A stretch of 64,000 nt of DNA, from contig NZ_AUBI01000005.1 in the NCBI RefSeq assembly GCF_000429165.1, forward strand, positions 186,001 to 250,000, in the 5' to 3' direction. The stretch is from Acetobacter nitrogenifigens DSM 23921 = NBRC 105050. Lineage in GTDB: Bacteria > Pseudomonadota > Alphaproteobacteria > Acetobacterales > Acetobacteraceae. The first letter of the stretch is position 1; each line of letters starts with the position of its first letter. The notes under the pieces were generated by a model. It was not told the origin of the DNA. It saw nothing but the letters and a program-made list of their open reading frames with translations, and did no database searches. Both the position numbers and the translations under genes were made by a program. Positions 1 to 9,020 of this stretch are shown here, piece by piece.

Positions 1-335
1 CAGTTTCGTCTGTCGCAGGCCTCAAAGCCTATCCGGGTAGCGCTATCTATGGAGGCGCCAAATGGTTCGTTCGCGATTTCATGGAAGTACTTCGCATGGA
101 ATCAGCCATGGAAGGTTCCAACATCCGCACATCGACCATCTACCCGGCAGCGATCAATACGGAACTGCTGGGCGGCATCTCTGACCCAACCGCGGCCGCA
201 GCGATGAAAAGTCTTTACAGCCAGTACGCCATCTCTGCCGAACGGGTTGCAAGTGTGGTTTCGTTTGCGATCGACGCGCCTGAAGACACCAACATAAACG
301 AATTTACGATCGGTCCGACCAGCCAACCCTGGTGA
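1..335 (+). CDS. SDR family oxidoreductase, C-terminal part (5' truncated by window)
   Basis: The frame is open from base 3 to the TGA at 333-335, so the gene begins outside the window. The visible part carries the SDR active site: a serine pair at codons 6-11 (catalytic Ser probably 9-11) followed by the YGGAK form of the YxxxK motif, Tyr at 48-50 and Lys at 60-62. The family uses NAD(P)H to reduce carbonyls or oxidise alcohols in a Rossmann fold; the substrate cannot be read from this fragment. The tail, with an EDTNINEFTIGPTSQPW end, fits SDRs of the YdfG-like group. A tautomerase gene follows after 8 bases, so the two are probably co-transcribed. Confidence 0.85.
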   Translation, partial: VSSVAGLKAYPGSAIYGGAKWFVRDFMEVLRMESAMEGSNIRTSTIYPAAINTELLGGISDPTAAAAMKSLYSQYAISAERVASVVSFAIDAPEDTNINEFTIGPTSQPW

Positions 336-343
336 GGTGATTT

Positions 344-571
344 ATGCCGCATATCATTGTGAAACTGTGGCCCGGACAATCCGAGCAAAAGAAGCTGCGG
401 CTCGTCGAAGCCATAACGGAAAATGTGACCACCATCCTTGGTTACGGAAATGACGCGGTGTCAGTCAGCTTCGAAGAGGTTCAGCCCCCTGATTGGCGCG
501 ATCAGGTTTACCGGCCTGACATCGTTCAGAAGGCAGGCAATCTCTACAAAAAACCTGGCTACTCCATGTAG
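344..571 (+). CDS. 4-oxalocrotonate tautomerase family protein, PptA-like
   Basis: A 75-residue protein starting Met-Pro, so removal of Met exposes the N-terminal proline that is the catalytic base of the tautomerase superfamily. The MPHIIVKLWPG start and the KKPGYSM end resemble E. coli PptA (YdcE), and the length is right for a small tautomerase subunit that acts as a multimer. Members interconvert enol and keto acids; the natural substrate of PptA-like proteins is not established. It lies 8 bases after the SDR gene, and the AGGTG in the gap is a reasonable ribosome-binding site. The stop codon is inside a strong hairpin that may end the transcript. Confidence 0.85.
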   Translation: MPHIIVKLWPGQSEQKKLRLVEAITENVTTILGYGNDAVSVSFEEVQPPDWRDQVYRPDIVQKAGNLYKKPGYSM

Positions 572-579
572 CCGGGTTT
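551..579 (+). terminator. Hairpin overlapping the tautomerase stop codon, probable terminator
   Basis: Bases 551-561 pair with 569-579 over 11 positions, one of them a U-G wobble, around a 7-base loop. The TAG stop (569-571) is within the 3' arm. Only a short U stretch belongs to the 3' arm and no long U-run follows, so it may terminate weakly or protect the 3' end. Confidence 0.4.
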
Positions 580-804
580 CAGAACATCATAGCGCCCTCT
601 TTTGCAAGGGCCTGAAACAGCCTGCCATCGAGCCGCTTAGGACCAATTGCCGATTACGAGCCAAGCCATTCCTTAAACCTTGCCGACGTCTTGCGCCGCT
701 CACCAGATAACGGTCAGCGGCGTTAAAAGACCCTGTACCACCGTCTGATGCACGTGACGGAACAGAGCCGACTCCGCCCGTCCGGCGCTACGTGCCAAAA
801 CAAG

Positions 805-2463
805 TTATAGAATTCCGATGACTTTCACGCCCAACACTGCCGCGTTCGGAATACGGCTTGTGCCGCCAGGTCGAAAAACATATTCGAATTCTGGCTGAAC
901 CAGCAAGCCATGCATGGCGTCAATGCCGTAGTTCACCTCGATCACCGATGTCGTTTTTTGCGGCCCCGCGACGGTGGCGCCCAGACTGAATCCTGCATCC
1001 TCACGAATACGCTGGCCGGCCTCCAGCCTCGGGCTGACTCGATAATAGTTGTATAGTACGCCGAGGCGATCGTGATTTCGTCCCGGGATCAACCCGGCGA
1101 ACGACGCTCCTGCCCACGCTTCATCCGAATAAATCGAGTTACGGGGCGTGTTGTGGACATACCCGGCCAGAACATAGGCGCCGTCCATCTGCGTCACGCC
1201 ACCGCTGCGATAAATCATCTGGTCAAACAGCACCCAGACCGAATCTCTTTGCGATGTCCGCGCGAACACACCATTCGCCTTCGCCAGAGCGGGCGAAAGT
1301 TTCCCGATGTTATCGGCATAGATCGAGGTGTCGTGCATATAGCCGACCTTGTAATGCCCGACGAGTTTTTTCGAACCGAAAAACGGTTGCCACGTGAATT
1401 CGACGGGGAACGCCGCACCGGTAGTCTCTTCGCCAGCCCACGCCCAACCGCTGATGTCGCTTGCGGTCGGGCGCACCTGATACGCGCCGAATTGAAGAAC
1501 TGTATCGCGCGTCGGACGCATCCGAATACGCGCGCCCCATGACGCTTTCGGATAGACACTGAGACCCGCGTCGAGCTTCAATGCAACCGGAGCAGAGCAG
1601 AGCAGCATGAAGGTGCAGATCAGCGGAGACGTCGCAAAATCGGTGCTAAGCGGCATGCGGCCAAAAATAATATCTACCCGATTGTTCAGGAACCGTTTTT
1701 CGGCGTAGAGAAACCCAAGATGCGCCACCGAATTTCCTGAAAGACCGTATATCTCTCCATAATTTATGTAATAATCGCCGAGCTTTTGCTTGCCGACAGA
1801 ACGTCCTGCGCGCTCCAGGATCAGGCCATGTACGGACCAGCCATCGAGGCCCAGCATTTTCTTTAAATCGAGGTCCACACGAAAATTGACCTCGTGTATA
1901 TACTCCATGCCACGTTCTTTACCGCCGCTGGCGACGCCAAGCGCCTCGGCCTTGTAAGACATCTGAAATCCGACGCCGTAATTGCCCAATCTCTGCCTGA
2001 ATCCGTTCAAAGACGGCAACAGATGCTGGGTCGTCGGAGACGGCGCGAAATACTGGTCTTCCAGCAACGTATTGCGGTGCGCATCCCATTGCGGCGGAAA
2101 AAATCCCGAAAAAACTTCGGGAGAAAACATGGGAGCCACTTCAATTTTATTCGGCGGTTGCCCCGGCGTGGTCGACGGAATCGTAATGATCCGCGTGACG
2201 CGCTCTCCGGATAATGTTCGTGCCGGGCTGGCTGGATCATGATCGACAGGGCCGGTAGCCCATGAGGTGTGAGCATGCACGGCAAGGTCCGTGCTTCGAC
2301 CTGCGACGGGGACTGCCCCCTGCGCCTCTGCGGCTCCTGCGAATAGCCCCATCGCAGCTACGACGGTTTGGATAAAACGCGGACGTGCGAGAACACTGCG
2401 ATCCGGCTGCTGGCTCGCCGGATACGGATCTCCAGCGGCGAGGACACCGATTTCCGTTTTCAT
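805..2463 (-). CDS. OprB-type carbohydrate-selective porin
   Basis: Outer-membrane beta-barrel of 552 residues. The N-terminus has a hydrophobic stretch ending AGAAEAQG, consistent with a signal peptide. The mature part has OprB-family features: an RLGNYGVGFQMSYKAEALG segment, then a NFRVDLDLKKMLGLDGWSVH region and a GDYYINYGEIYG strand, with alternating aromatic strands to the end. OprB porins of acetic acid bacteria and pseudomonads admit sugars by passive diffusion. Its extended proline/threonine-rich N-terminal spacer is unusual. The start at 2463 is preceded by GCAAGG; an in-frame ATG at 2481 is the alternative. It stands alone, with long non-coding flanks. Confidence 0.85.
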   Translation of the reverse strand: MKTEIGVLAAGDPYPASQQPDRSVLARPRFIQTVVAAMGLFAGAAEAQGAVPVAGRSTDLAVHAHTSWATGPVDHDPASPARTLSGERVTRIITIPSTTPGQPPNKIEVAPMFSPEVFSGFFPPQWDAHRNTLLEDQYFAPSPTTQHLLPSLNGFRQRLGNYGVGFQMSYKAEALGVASGGKERGMEYIHEVNFRVDLDLKKMLGLDGWSVHGLILERAGRSVGKQKLGDYYINYGEIYGLSGNSVAHLGFLYAEKRFLNNRVDIIFGRMPLSTDFATSPLICTFMLLCSAPVALKLDAGLSVYPKASWGARIRMRPTRDTVLQFGAYQVRPTASDISGWAWAGEETTGAAFPVEFTWQPFFGSKKLVGHYKVGYMHDTSIYADNIGKLSPALAKANGVFARTSQRDSVWVLFDQMIYRSGGVTQMDGAYVLAGYVHNTPRNSIYSDEAWAGASFAGLIPGRNHDRLGVLYNYYRVSPRLEAGQRIREDAGFSLGATVAGPQKTTSVIEVNYGIDAMHGLLVQPEFEYVFRPGGTSRIPNAAVLGVKVIGIL

Positions 2464-3033
2464 TTCTGGCCTTGCGCCCATTTTTTGGGCTTGTTGCTTG
2501 TTAACTATTTTTCCGCATACGTCAGATAAAGTTTCATCTCAATTGCGTGATTGCGTTGAACATCCATCCACATTACGTATATGTAATGGCGTCACAGCCG
2601 CCCCACTTATAAAGTCAAAAATCTGAAATACTTTGACGTAAATATGACAAATATAGAAAAATTTACTTCCTTAAAAATAAACCGTTTTGACTCTCTTACC
2701 CGCTGGCGATTGAACAGACCCAAAACCATCTCTTCAGGCGCCGGAAGGTGAACTTCCTGCAGATGGATCATAAGCAGCTGCTTCCCCCCCGCTCGAAAAT
2801 CTATTTCCAGGGCCTCATTGACCGCGTTCGTTCCGTGCAAGGCGCACACGAAGCCAACGACCGCGCATAATGATCGCCCCATCTGGAACGGGAAGCTTTA
2901 CTGTCTGCTTGCAGCTTCAAGACTTACCCTCAAAAAAATCGAGCGATTTACCCGCTCCACCCGCGCGGCGGATACAACTCTGTTTTTAATAACCGTCATT
3001 CAATCGTGCGACGCCGTATGATCGGGTAAATCT
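2464..3033. other. Intergenic stretch, no convincing gene
   Basis: About 570 bases between the porin start and the repressor stop. The left part is AT-rich and must hold the porin promoter, but I see no clear -35/-10 pair. A minus-strand open frame at 2607-2882 (91 residues) lacks a ribosome-binding site and a recognisable domain. It could be a decayed gene. Confidence 0.4.
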
Positions 3034-3816
3034 CTACAATGTAGCAGCGACAATTCGATGCAATACCAGTCGCTGCGACAGATCGATAGTTTCCGAGACG
3101 TCTCCGATCAGCGAAACGACCGTTGCCTCATCGGCGCTCAATATCTGAATCCTTACAATCCGCGGAACGACGCCCTCGCCATGTAAAAGCGCGCGATCTC
3201 CCGAGTGCAAAGCGGCGTCGGGCGCGATGACGAGTAAGCTGCTGTCGCGAAATACCGGCTCATAATCTACCGTGTTCAGGCGCACTGCGTAATCGTGGGG
3301 GCCGCAACCAGTGATCGGCGCAGCGATCTCACCCCATGGAGAGGCAGACGCGTCAAGCCGACGACGCGCCACGACACTCCCACGAGGCCGCCCTGCAGGC
3401 AGAAACGCGCGATCAAAAAGTCCTGTGACCGCGAGATGCGAGAACGACGTCGCGCGCAGCAAGGCGTATTCCGGCAACGCGGTCTGCGCGCCTGGCTTGA
3501 CGTTTCCTCGCGCCGCACCTTGCTCCATTGCTTCGGCGAACCTCGCCAAGGAGATCTCCGCGATATCGAGCAAGCGAAACACCGTATCCATCCGCAACCA
3601 GCGTCGGCGGCCATCAGGGGCAAAACGCTTTGACGGATTCAACGCAGTGGCGTCCAGCCCAGCGGCCTTCGCCAGGCCAGACACGCTCAGTCCACATTCA
3701 GCCGCCGCCAGATCAAGCAGCTCCCAGAACGCCTCCCAGCGTATGTCTTCCGCCGCCTGCGGGATCTCGTCTCTCTCGCATTCTCCGGCGCTGCTCCCGA
3801 GCCGCCGTTCGGTCAT
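3034..3816 (-). CDS. XRE-family repressor with degenerate S24 (LexA/CI-like) C-domain
   Basis: A 260-residue protein. Residues about 30-95 form a helix-turn-helix region (LSVSGLAKAAGLDATALN at 43-60), and residues about 170-255 match the S24 fold of phage C-type repressors. In active members a GDSMEP motif carries the nucleophilic Ser; here the aligned stretch is TVDYEP (182-187), with Asp184 at the Ser position. The partner Lys region reads GEGVVPRIV (213-221), without Lys. The family represses transcription and many members self-cleave after DNA damage; this one should bind DNA but probably cannot self-cleave. It overlaps the upstream gene by ATGA (3813-3816), so the two are translationally coupled. 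Confidence 0.75.
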   Translation of the reverse strand: MTERRLGSSAGECERDEIPQAAEDIRWEAFWELLDLAAAECGLSVSGLAKAAGLDATALNPSKRFAPDGRRRWLRMDTVFRLLDIAEISLARFAEAMEQGAARGNVKPGAQTALPEYALLRATSFSHLAVTGLFDRAFLPAGRPRGSVVARRRLDASASPWGEIAAPITGCGPHDYAVRLNTVDYEPVFRDSSLLVIAPDAALHSGDRALLHGEGVVPRIVRIQILSADEATVVSLIGDVSETIDLSQRLVLHRIVAATL

Positions 3817-4073
3817 GAAGCGAGTTTCAGAATTTCGGACCGGCGCCGGGCCTCGCCCTCAGGCGTGACATGAAATCGTCCATCCGCGTCTGTGCACGCG
3901 AATCCGAGTCCCTCAAGGCGCTCAAGACAAGGCTGGTCCCTCAGACCAGTCGGCCTCCCCAGAGAACCGGAGAGGCAGAGCCGATGCAGCGCCGATCGGC
4001 AACAGGTTTCAAGGTAAGGTTCGTCCCACATGCCCGGAACATCCGAAATCATACGGCGATAGGCAACTGGCAA
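3813..4073 (-). CDS. Conserved hypothetical protein coupled to the XRE repressor
   Basis: An 86-residue soluble protein with no domain I recognise. It contains YRRMISDVPGMWDEPYLE near the N-terminus and two cysteines following (ETCC), then a basic C-terminal tail. Its TGA overlaps the ATG of the repressor gene, which is strong evidence that it is translated. The start is the TTG at 4073, preceded by GCGAGA; an internal ATG at 4052 has no ribosome-binding site. A C-terminal part reading FACTDADGRFHVTPEG looks like a winged-helix wing, so a small DNA-binding role is possible but unproven. Confidence 0.6.
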   Translation of the reverse strand: MPVAYRRMISDVPGMWDEPYLETCCRSALHRLCLSGSLGRPTGLRDQPCLERLEGLGFACTDADGRFHVTPEGEARRRSEILKLAS

Positions 4074-4231
4074 TCTCGCCGCGCCAACTTCCGGATGAGG
4101 GTCGTCTCAAAATTAAATATAAATTACAACAAAACATGTCAAACTTGGCGCGGAAATAGCAGTTGATAGTGTAAAACCGTCAGCAGACCCTCCGGCGTGG
4201 AGCCGTCGCGGAAGGAAGGGAGCCACTCTCC

Positions 4232-4678
4232 GTGCTTTCAAAAACATCTCTCAAATCTGTTCACCCTGGAGCGGTCGCCGCTCTGGCGCTGGGCCTCGCC
4301 ACGCTCGCCGCCTGCGCCTCCCCTCAGGAAATCGTCTCTTCCAAGGAGGACCACCTTTCGGCCGCAGGATTCATCGACCAGCCTGCGAACACGCCTGAGC
4401 GACAGGCGATGCTGCGCTCGTTACCGAGCCACCGGTTCGTTCGCCGCGCCAAAGGCGATTCCGTGTTTTACGTCTATGCCGATCCGACCGTCTGCGCCTG
4501 CCTGTATGTTGGCAGCCAGGACGCCTACGGGCGTTATCGCCAGTTCCAGCAACAGCAAAATCTGGCCGATGAGCAGGCGATGTCGGCGCAGGAATACAAC
4601 GACGCCAGTTGGAACTGGGGCGCATGGGGACCTGGATTTGGTCCGGGGTTCATGTATGGCCCCGGCTTCGGCTGGTGA
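4232..4678 (+). CDS. Small lipoprotein with Gly/Phe-rich tail
   Basis: A 148-residue protein with a GTG start preceded by AAGGGAG. The N-terminus is a lipoprotein signal: basic residues, a hydrophobic stretch and a LAAC lipobox with Cys28. The mature part is polar, with a Gln-rich stretch (FQQQQN) and a tail of repeated aromatic/glycine units (GAWGPGFGPGFMYGPGFGW). Function unknown. It is probably anchored in the outer membrane or periplasm. It sits alone, convergent with the channel gene downstream. Confidence 0.7.
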   Translation: MLSKTSLKSVHPGAVAALALGLATLAACASPQEIVSSKEDHLSAAGFIDQPANTPERQAMLRSLPSHRFVRRAKGDSVFYVYADPTVCACLYVGSQDAYGRYRQFQQQQNLADEQAMSAQEYNDASWNWGAWGPGFGPGFMYGPGFGW

Positions 4679-4714
4679 CGACGACCAGGCGCCCGTCATG
4701 CCTGACGGGTGCCG

Positions 4715-6598
4715 TCAGACGTCCCCGGCGATATCCCGCCAGGCCCGCTCAAGCTCCTTCGCGAAGCGCCTGAGCACGTAACGCTCGGTCAGAAGGCCAA
4801 CAATCTCTCCTCCACACGGCCCGCCCAACACCACGAGCGCTGGCGCGCGGATGCGTTCAAAGGTCGCAAGCGCATCGCGAACAGGCTCATGCGGTCTGAG
4901 CACGACGCCCGGATCTGTAAGCAAAAGCCCCAGCAACTCGCTTTCCGGCAGGCCGATCGCGTTGTAGGCGTCCGCTGCGACAAGCCCCGCATATTTTCCG
5001 AGTTCGTCCGTGACGACGACATGTCGGGGCTGAAGCCCCTCAAAACGTCGGCGCGCTTCGCCAACAGACGCGGTCATGGCGATAACCGGCGGGACTTTCT
5101 GCATGACGTGTTCGACGGTCAGACTGCGCACCCGCCCCACGTCCACGGCGGAGCGGATGCTCTCGCCCCGCAGATGAAACCGCCAGGTGGCGAATGAATA
5201 ACCAAACCAGCGCCGGGTTGCGAAAGATGACGTCAGCGCCGAGATCAGCACGGCGACGGTCAAGGGAAAGCTACCGGTCGTCTCCAGAGCCAGAAAGATC
5301 ATCGTCATCGGACCACCGATGACGGCCACTGCCAACGCGCACATCCCCGCCATTGCACAGACCTGCACCGACACCGGATCGATCCCGATCAGGGCCAGGA
5401 CGTCGCCATACATCGCGCCGTTCAGCACGCCCAGATAAAGCGACGCGAAAAACAGCCCGCCGCGAAACCCCGAACCTATGGACACCGCCGACGCCAGAGC
5501 TTTCAGAAGAAACAGCCACGACGCTCGCCCAAGCGTCAGGCTCTCCATCAATCCGGCTCGCATGGCCATGTGACCGGACGACAGCACCGTTGGCGATAAC
5601 AGCGCCAATCCACCAATGACCGCGCCGCCCAGCGCGGGGCGGCTCCAGACGGGCAAACGGGTCCGGTTGAACCCGCTCTCGATCAGCGTAACCACACGCA
5701 TCAACGCAATGCCAGACAGCGCGCAGAACGCGCCCAGACCGGCGACGGGCAGGCAATCGCGCAGCCGCAGCGCCGACGGCGGCGCTAAATGTAGTGGAGG
5801 AATGACGCTGCACGCGACCGTCGCAACGCCTGTCGCGCATATCGACGCAAGCGCCACAGGAGCGAGATTGGCCATCGTGTAGCTGCCGATCACCAATTCG
5901 AACGCATAAAATGCGCCAGCCAGCGGCGCGTCGAATGCGGCGCCTATGGCGCCAGCCGCACCGCACCCGACCAGCAGCCGCATATCCGCCCGATGCACAC
6001 GTAAAAAGCATCCCAGCCGCGCGCCCGCTGCAGAAGCCAGTTGGGTGAAACCGGCTTCCAGCCCGATCGAGGCGCCCGCGCCATTGGAGATAATTGTCTG
6101 GATCGCGATCAGCACACTCTGTCGAAGCGACATCCTGCCGCCATGAAGCGCGTTCGCTTCGATGGGATCGACCGGGCGCAGCGGCAGGCTCCGCCTGATC
6201 GCCATGCCGAACAGCCCGAGACCCAACCCGCCGACCGCCGGGACAAGGCAACGCCATGGCGCCAGCGCCGTCAACCCGGATAAGCGTCCTCCCGGCGCCC
6301 CGAACAGCACGACGTGCGCCAGCAACGTCGCATGTGTCATCGCCGCGACGACCAACCCGGCCAACGCCCCGACCACCGCCGAGAGAGCAAGCAACCAAAG
6401 GGAATCGACGCGCACCAGACATCGAATATTGCGGAGCGTACGGGCGCCGGGGACGAAGTAAACACCAAGCGTACGCTGCGCCGCGCCTGAGCGTCGGCCA
6501 GGACGACCGGCCGAAGGCCCGATCGAACTCTGGCAGCTCTCTTCCTCATGCAGAAGGGCCGTCGCGTCGCCTGCCTCTGTTCCAACCTTCGCGGCCAT
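4715..6598 (-). CDS. CLC-family chloride channel/transporter with C-terminal CBS pair
   Basis: A 627-residue membrane protein of the voltage-gated chloride channel family. It has about ten hydrophobic segments from residue 65 to 480, followed by two CBS domains (about 495-625), which usually bind adenine nucleotides. The gating-glutamate loop reads GASIGLEAGF (Glu181), a variant of the usual GxEGP. The later GxFxP motif is replaced by GSGFRGGLFFAS, and the first filter motif GSGIP is also not seen. It is thus a divergent clade, and whether it is an H+/Cl- exchanger, a channel or selective for another anion is open. The start at 6598 follows GGGGAAG; an ATG at 6622 is the alternative. Confidence 0.8.
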   Translation of the reverse strand: MAAKVGTEAGDATALLHEEESCQSSIGPSAGRPGRRSGAAQRTLGVYFVPGARTLRNIRCLVRVDSLWLLALSAVVGALAGLVVAAMTHATLLAHVVLFGAPGGRLSGLTALAPWRCLVPAVGGLGLGLFGMAIRRSLPLRPVDPIEANALHGGRMSLRQSVLIAIQTIISNGAGASIGLEAGFTQLASAAGARLGCFLRVHRADMRLLVGCGAAGAIGAAFDAPLAGAFYAFELVIGSYTMANLAPVALASICATGVATVACSVIPPLHLAPPSALRLRDCLPVAGLGAFCALSGIALMRVVTLIESGFNRTRLPVWSRPALGGAVIGGLALLSPTVLSSGHMAMRAGLMESLTLGRASWLFLLKALASAVSIGSGFRGGLFFASLYLGVLNGAMYGDVLALIGIDPVSVQVCAMAGMCALAVAVIGGPMTMIFLALETTGSFPLTVAVLISALTSSFATRRWFGYSFATWRFHLRGESIRSAVDVGRVRSLTVEHVMQKVPPVIAMTASVGEARRRFEGLQPRHVVVTDELGKYAGLVAADAYNAIGLPESELLGLLLTDPGVVLRPHEPVRDALATFERIRAPALVVLGGPCGGEIVGLLTERYVLRRFAKELERAWRDIAGDV

Positions 6599-6885
6599 AC
6601 CCGCTGCTTCCCCGCACTGCATTCGCGGGCCATCTCAATTGGAGTTCGTAATGATGGCCTCCGCCCGGCTCCTCGCCGCGCACGCCACCCCTCACATACA
6701 CTCTCGTTCTGACGGACGCACCTTGTTGTTGATCCTGAACGGGTTAGCGTCCCGGCGAATGTACAATGACGCTCCGTTTATGTGACGTGACATATGCTCC
6801 CGGAGAGGCACAATCGCATCTTCGCCCAAACGAGAGCTCCGGGTTTTCGACGATTCCTTACCGCTGACCGGCAGGACGCCTGATC

Positions 6886-7920
6886 ATGACAGCCACTCCC
6901 ACCATCCCCCCGACCATGCAAGCCATCGTGCTCGACCAACCCGGCGGCCCGGAAGTCCTGGATCTCGGAGACGAGCCTGTTCCGACGCCTCGCCCCGGCG
7001 AAGTGCTGGTGCGCGTGTTCGCCAGCGGCGTGAACCGACCGGACGTCATGCAACGTCAGGGCATTTATCCGCCTCCGCCGGGAGCCAGTCCCCTGCTCGG
7101 CCTCGAAATCGCAGGCGAAGTCGTAGCGCTCGGACCGACTGCGGACGATGCCCCGCCCCCGACGCTTGCCATCGGCGACCGCGTCTGCGCCCTGGCCAAT
7201 GGCGGTGGCTATGCCGATTACTGCGCCGTTCCGACCGGTCAGTGCCTGCCCTGGCCCAAAGGGTTCGACGCAGTGCAGGCCGCTGCCCTGCCAGAAACGT
7301 TCTTTACGGTCTGGACAAACCTGTTCATCACAGCAGGGCTTCGCTCTGGAGAGCGCGTTCTGATCCATGGCGGCTCCAGCGGCATCGGCACCACAGCGAT
7401 ACAAATGGCGCGCGCTTTCGGCGCGGAGGTCTACGCTACGGCTGGCAGCGCTGAAAAATGCGCCGTGTGCGAAACGCTCGGAGCCAAGGCGATCAATTAC
7501 CGCAACGAAGACTTCGTTGAACGCATCGGCGCACTGACGGGTGGAAAGGGCGTGAACGTCATTCTCGACATTGTCGGCGGCTCGTATCTCGATCGCAACC
7601 TGCGCTGCCTGTCAGAAGAGGGACGGATCGTAATCATCGCCCTTCAGGGCGGAGCAAAGGCGTCGGAGGTCGGGCTCGCCCGCTTGATGACAAAGCGCCT
7701 TACCATCACCGGCACGACGCTTCGCCCCAGAGATTCGGCGTTCAAGGCGCGCGTAGCGCAGGAATTACTGAAAAACGTCTGGCCCAAACTTGACGCGGGC
7801 GAAATCGCACCGCTGATACATGCGACATTCCCGCTCGCTCAGGCGGCGGCGGCGCACAGGATGATAGAAGACGGAGCACATTCCGGAAAAATCGTCCTGC
7901 TGCATGAAACGGAGTCCTGA
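6886..7920 (+). CDS. NAD(P)H quinone oxidoreductase, PIG3-like (MDR superfamily)
   Basis: A 344-residue zinc-independent medium-chain dehydrogenase. The N-terminal GroES-like fold begins [15 protein letters not shown], followed by [19 protein letters not shown], typical of the PIG3/TP53I3 quinone reductases. The nucleotide-binding loop [15 protein letters not shown] starts near residue 161. Zinc-ligand cysteines of alcohol dehydrogenases are absent. It should reduce quinones with NADPH in the cytosol. The alpha/beta hydrolase gene follows 5 bases after its stop, so they form an operon. Confidence 0.88.
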   Translation: MTATPTIPPTMQAIVLDQPGGPEVLDLGDEPVPTPRPGEVLVRVFASGVNRPDVMQRQGIYPPPPGASPLLGLEIAGEVVALGPTADDAPPPTLAIGDRVCALANGGGYADYCAVPTGQCLPWPKGFDAVQAAALPETFFTVWTNLFITAGLRSGERVLIHGGSSGIGTTAIQMARAFGAEVYATAGSAEKCAVCETLGAKAINYRNEDFVERIGALTGGKGVNVILDIVGGSYLDRNLRCLSEEGRIVIIALQGGAKASEVGLARLMTKRLTITGTTLRPRDSAFKARVAQELLKNVWPKLDAGEIAPLIHATFPLAQAAAAHRMIEDGAHSGKIVLLHETES

Positions 7921-7925
7921 GAACC

Positions 7926-8720
7926 ATGCTGCTTGACGTCATCGAACGGAAACCTGAATCAGGCGACGGCTTGTCTAAGCCTCCGGTCGTATTTCTGCAC
8001 GGGTTGTTTGGGCGCGCCAGAAATTTCGGCTTTTTTCAACGACGAATAGGGGAATTCAAACGAACTCTGGCGCTCGACCTGCGCAACCACGGCGACAGCC
8101 CCCACGGCCCCGCAAATTATCCCACGATGGCCGAAGACGTCTTCGAGACGCTGACGGCGCATGACGCAGTGCCCGCCGTGATAGTCGGACACTCGATGGG
8201 TGGCAAAACGGCCATGATGTTGGCGCTTCGCCATCCAGCGGCCGTCGAGCGCCTGCTTGTGGCGGATATCGCCCCAGGCGCAGGCGGCTTTCAACAGAGC
8301 CACACGCTGGCTGCGGATCTGGCTGCCCTGCCCTTTCCCGCATCGTTGAACCGGGCCGAAGCAGACACGCTTCTGTCCCGTGTCATTCCGGAAGCCGATG
8401 TGCGAAATCTTATGCTTCAGAATCTCCGTTTGGGTGAAAACCCGGGATGGACGATCGGGATACATGAGATCGCGTCAGCCATGCCCGAGATCGTCGGATG
8501 GCCATCCATACCGGAGGAGACGACCTTCACGGGACAGACGCTTTTTGTCGCTGGCGGCAGATCCCGTTATATACAGCCGACGAATTACCCTGAAATGAAG
8601 CACCTTTTCCCGCATTATCGTCTGGAAACCATTCCAGAGGCAGGGCATTGGCTTCACGCTGAAAAACCAATAGAGTTTTTAAGTATTCTTGAAAATTTCC
8701 TGAACGCACCCTCTCCCTAA
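7926..8720 (+). CDS. Alpha/beta-fold hydrolase, YbfF/ABHD11-like esterase
   Basis: A 264-residue hydrolase. The oxyanion segment FLHGLFGRARNF (24-35), the LRNHGDSPH strand-turn (52-60), the nucleophile elbow GHSMGGK (Ser90) and the C-terminal PEAGHWLH (His241) give a full catalytic layout. This motif set is that of YbfF/ABHD11 esterases, which act on short acyl esters. It follows the quinone oxidoreductase gene at a 5-base spacing. Its substrate cannot be deduced. A candidate structured RNA begins about 20 bases after its stop. Confidence 0.85.
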   Translation: MLLDVIERKPESGDGLSKPPVVFLHGLFGRARNFGFFQRRIGEFKRTLALDLRNHGDSPHGPANYPTMAEDVFETLTAHDAVPAVIVGHSMGGKTAMMLALRHPAAVERLLVADIAPGAGGFQQSHTLAADLAALPFPASLNRAEADTLLSRVIPEADVRNLMLQNLRLGENPGWTIGIHEIASAMPEIVGWPSIPEETTFTGQTLFVAGGRSRYIQPTNYPEMKHLFPHYRLETIPEAGHWLHAEKPIEFLSILENFLNAPSP

Positions 8721-8738
8721 CGCTTCATGTATTCCAAA

Positions 8739-8900
8739 ATCGGAGCCCCTACCGTTCGAGCTATATACCTCCGCCGCGTTGCCCCCCTTGTCCGTTCAAA
8801 CCGGGTCGGGCGGTAGCGGCGCAGCACTTGGCACGGGGCGTCAAGTCCCGCGCAATGCTCCTTCCAGGGGTGTTCCGATGAGGCTTGTGTAGCCACTTTT
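8739..8900 (+). ncRNA. Candidate structured RNA, three-way junction plus 3' hairpin
   Basis: Bases 8739-8750 pair with 8866-8879 (A-U, then TCGGA/TCCGA and CCCCT/AGGGG around a small internal loop). Inside this closing stem lie two hairpins. One spans 8773-8820 (73-77 with 8816-8820, 8781-8784 with 8808-8811) and has a T-loop-like apex. The other spans 8823-8859 (8823-8830 with 8853-8859, one bulge; 8834-8838 with 8846-8850). A CU-rich stretch, TCCTTCC at 8859-8865, is left unpaired and resembles an anti-Shine-Dalgarno. A small hairpin (8882-8885/8891-8894) followed by ACTTTT may terminate it. G-U pairs favour the plus strand, but the minus strand can also fold. No known family recognised. 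A further perfect hairpin, 8904-8909/8914-8919, lies downstream. Confidence 0.4.
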
Positions 8901-9020
8901 CAGCGATCTACGCAGATCGGTTCGTGTCGGTAAAAACATAGCGTATTCAAATAGCCCCTACGTGAACAAAGAATATAAGCAGAGGGAAGCGGCTGTCGTC
9001 TTTGCACGCGGTTTCACGGT

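Noticed and set aside
2607-2882. 91-codon minus-strand open frame between porin and repressor
   Set aside because: No ribosome-binding site, no recognised domain and an odd hydrophobic end; not supported as a gene.
6779-6794. Inverted repeat TATGT-N6-ACATA upstream of the quinone oxidoreductase
   Set aside because: Five-base arms are too short to support an operator without other evidence.
8790-8806. T-arm-like stem-loop suggesting a tRNA or tmRNA acceptor piece
   Set aside because: The stem and TTCAAAC loop fit, but there is no acceptor stem, CCA end or tmRNA tag frame around it. It is kept only as part of the structured RNA candidate.
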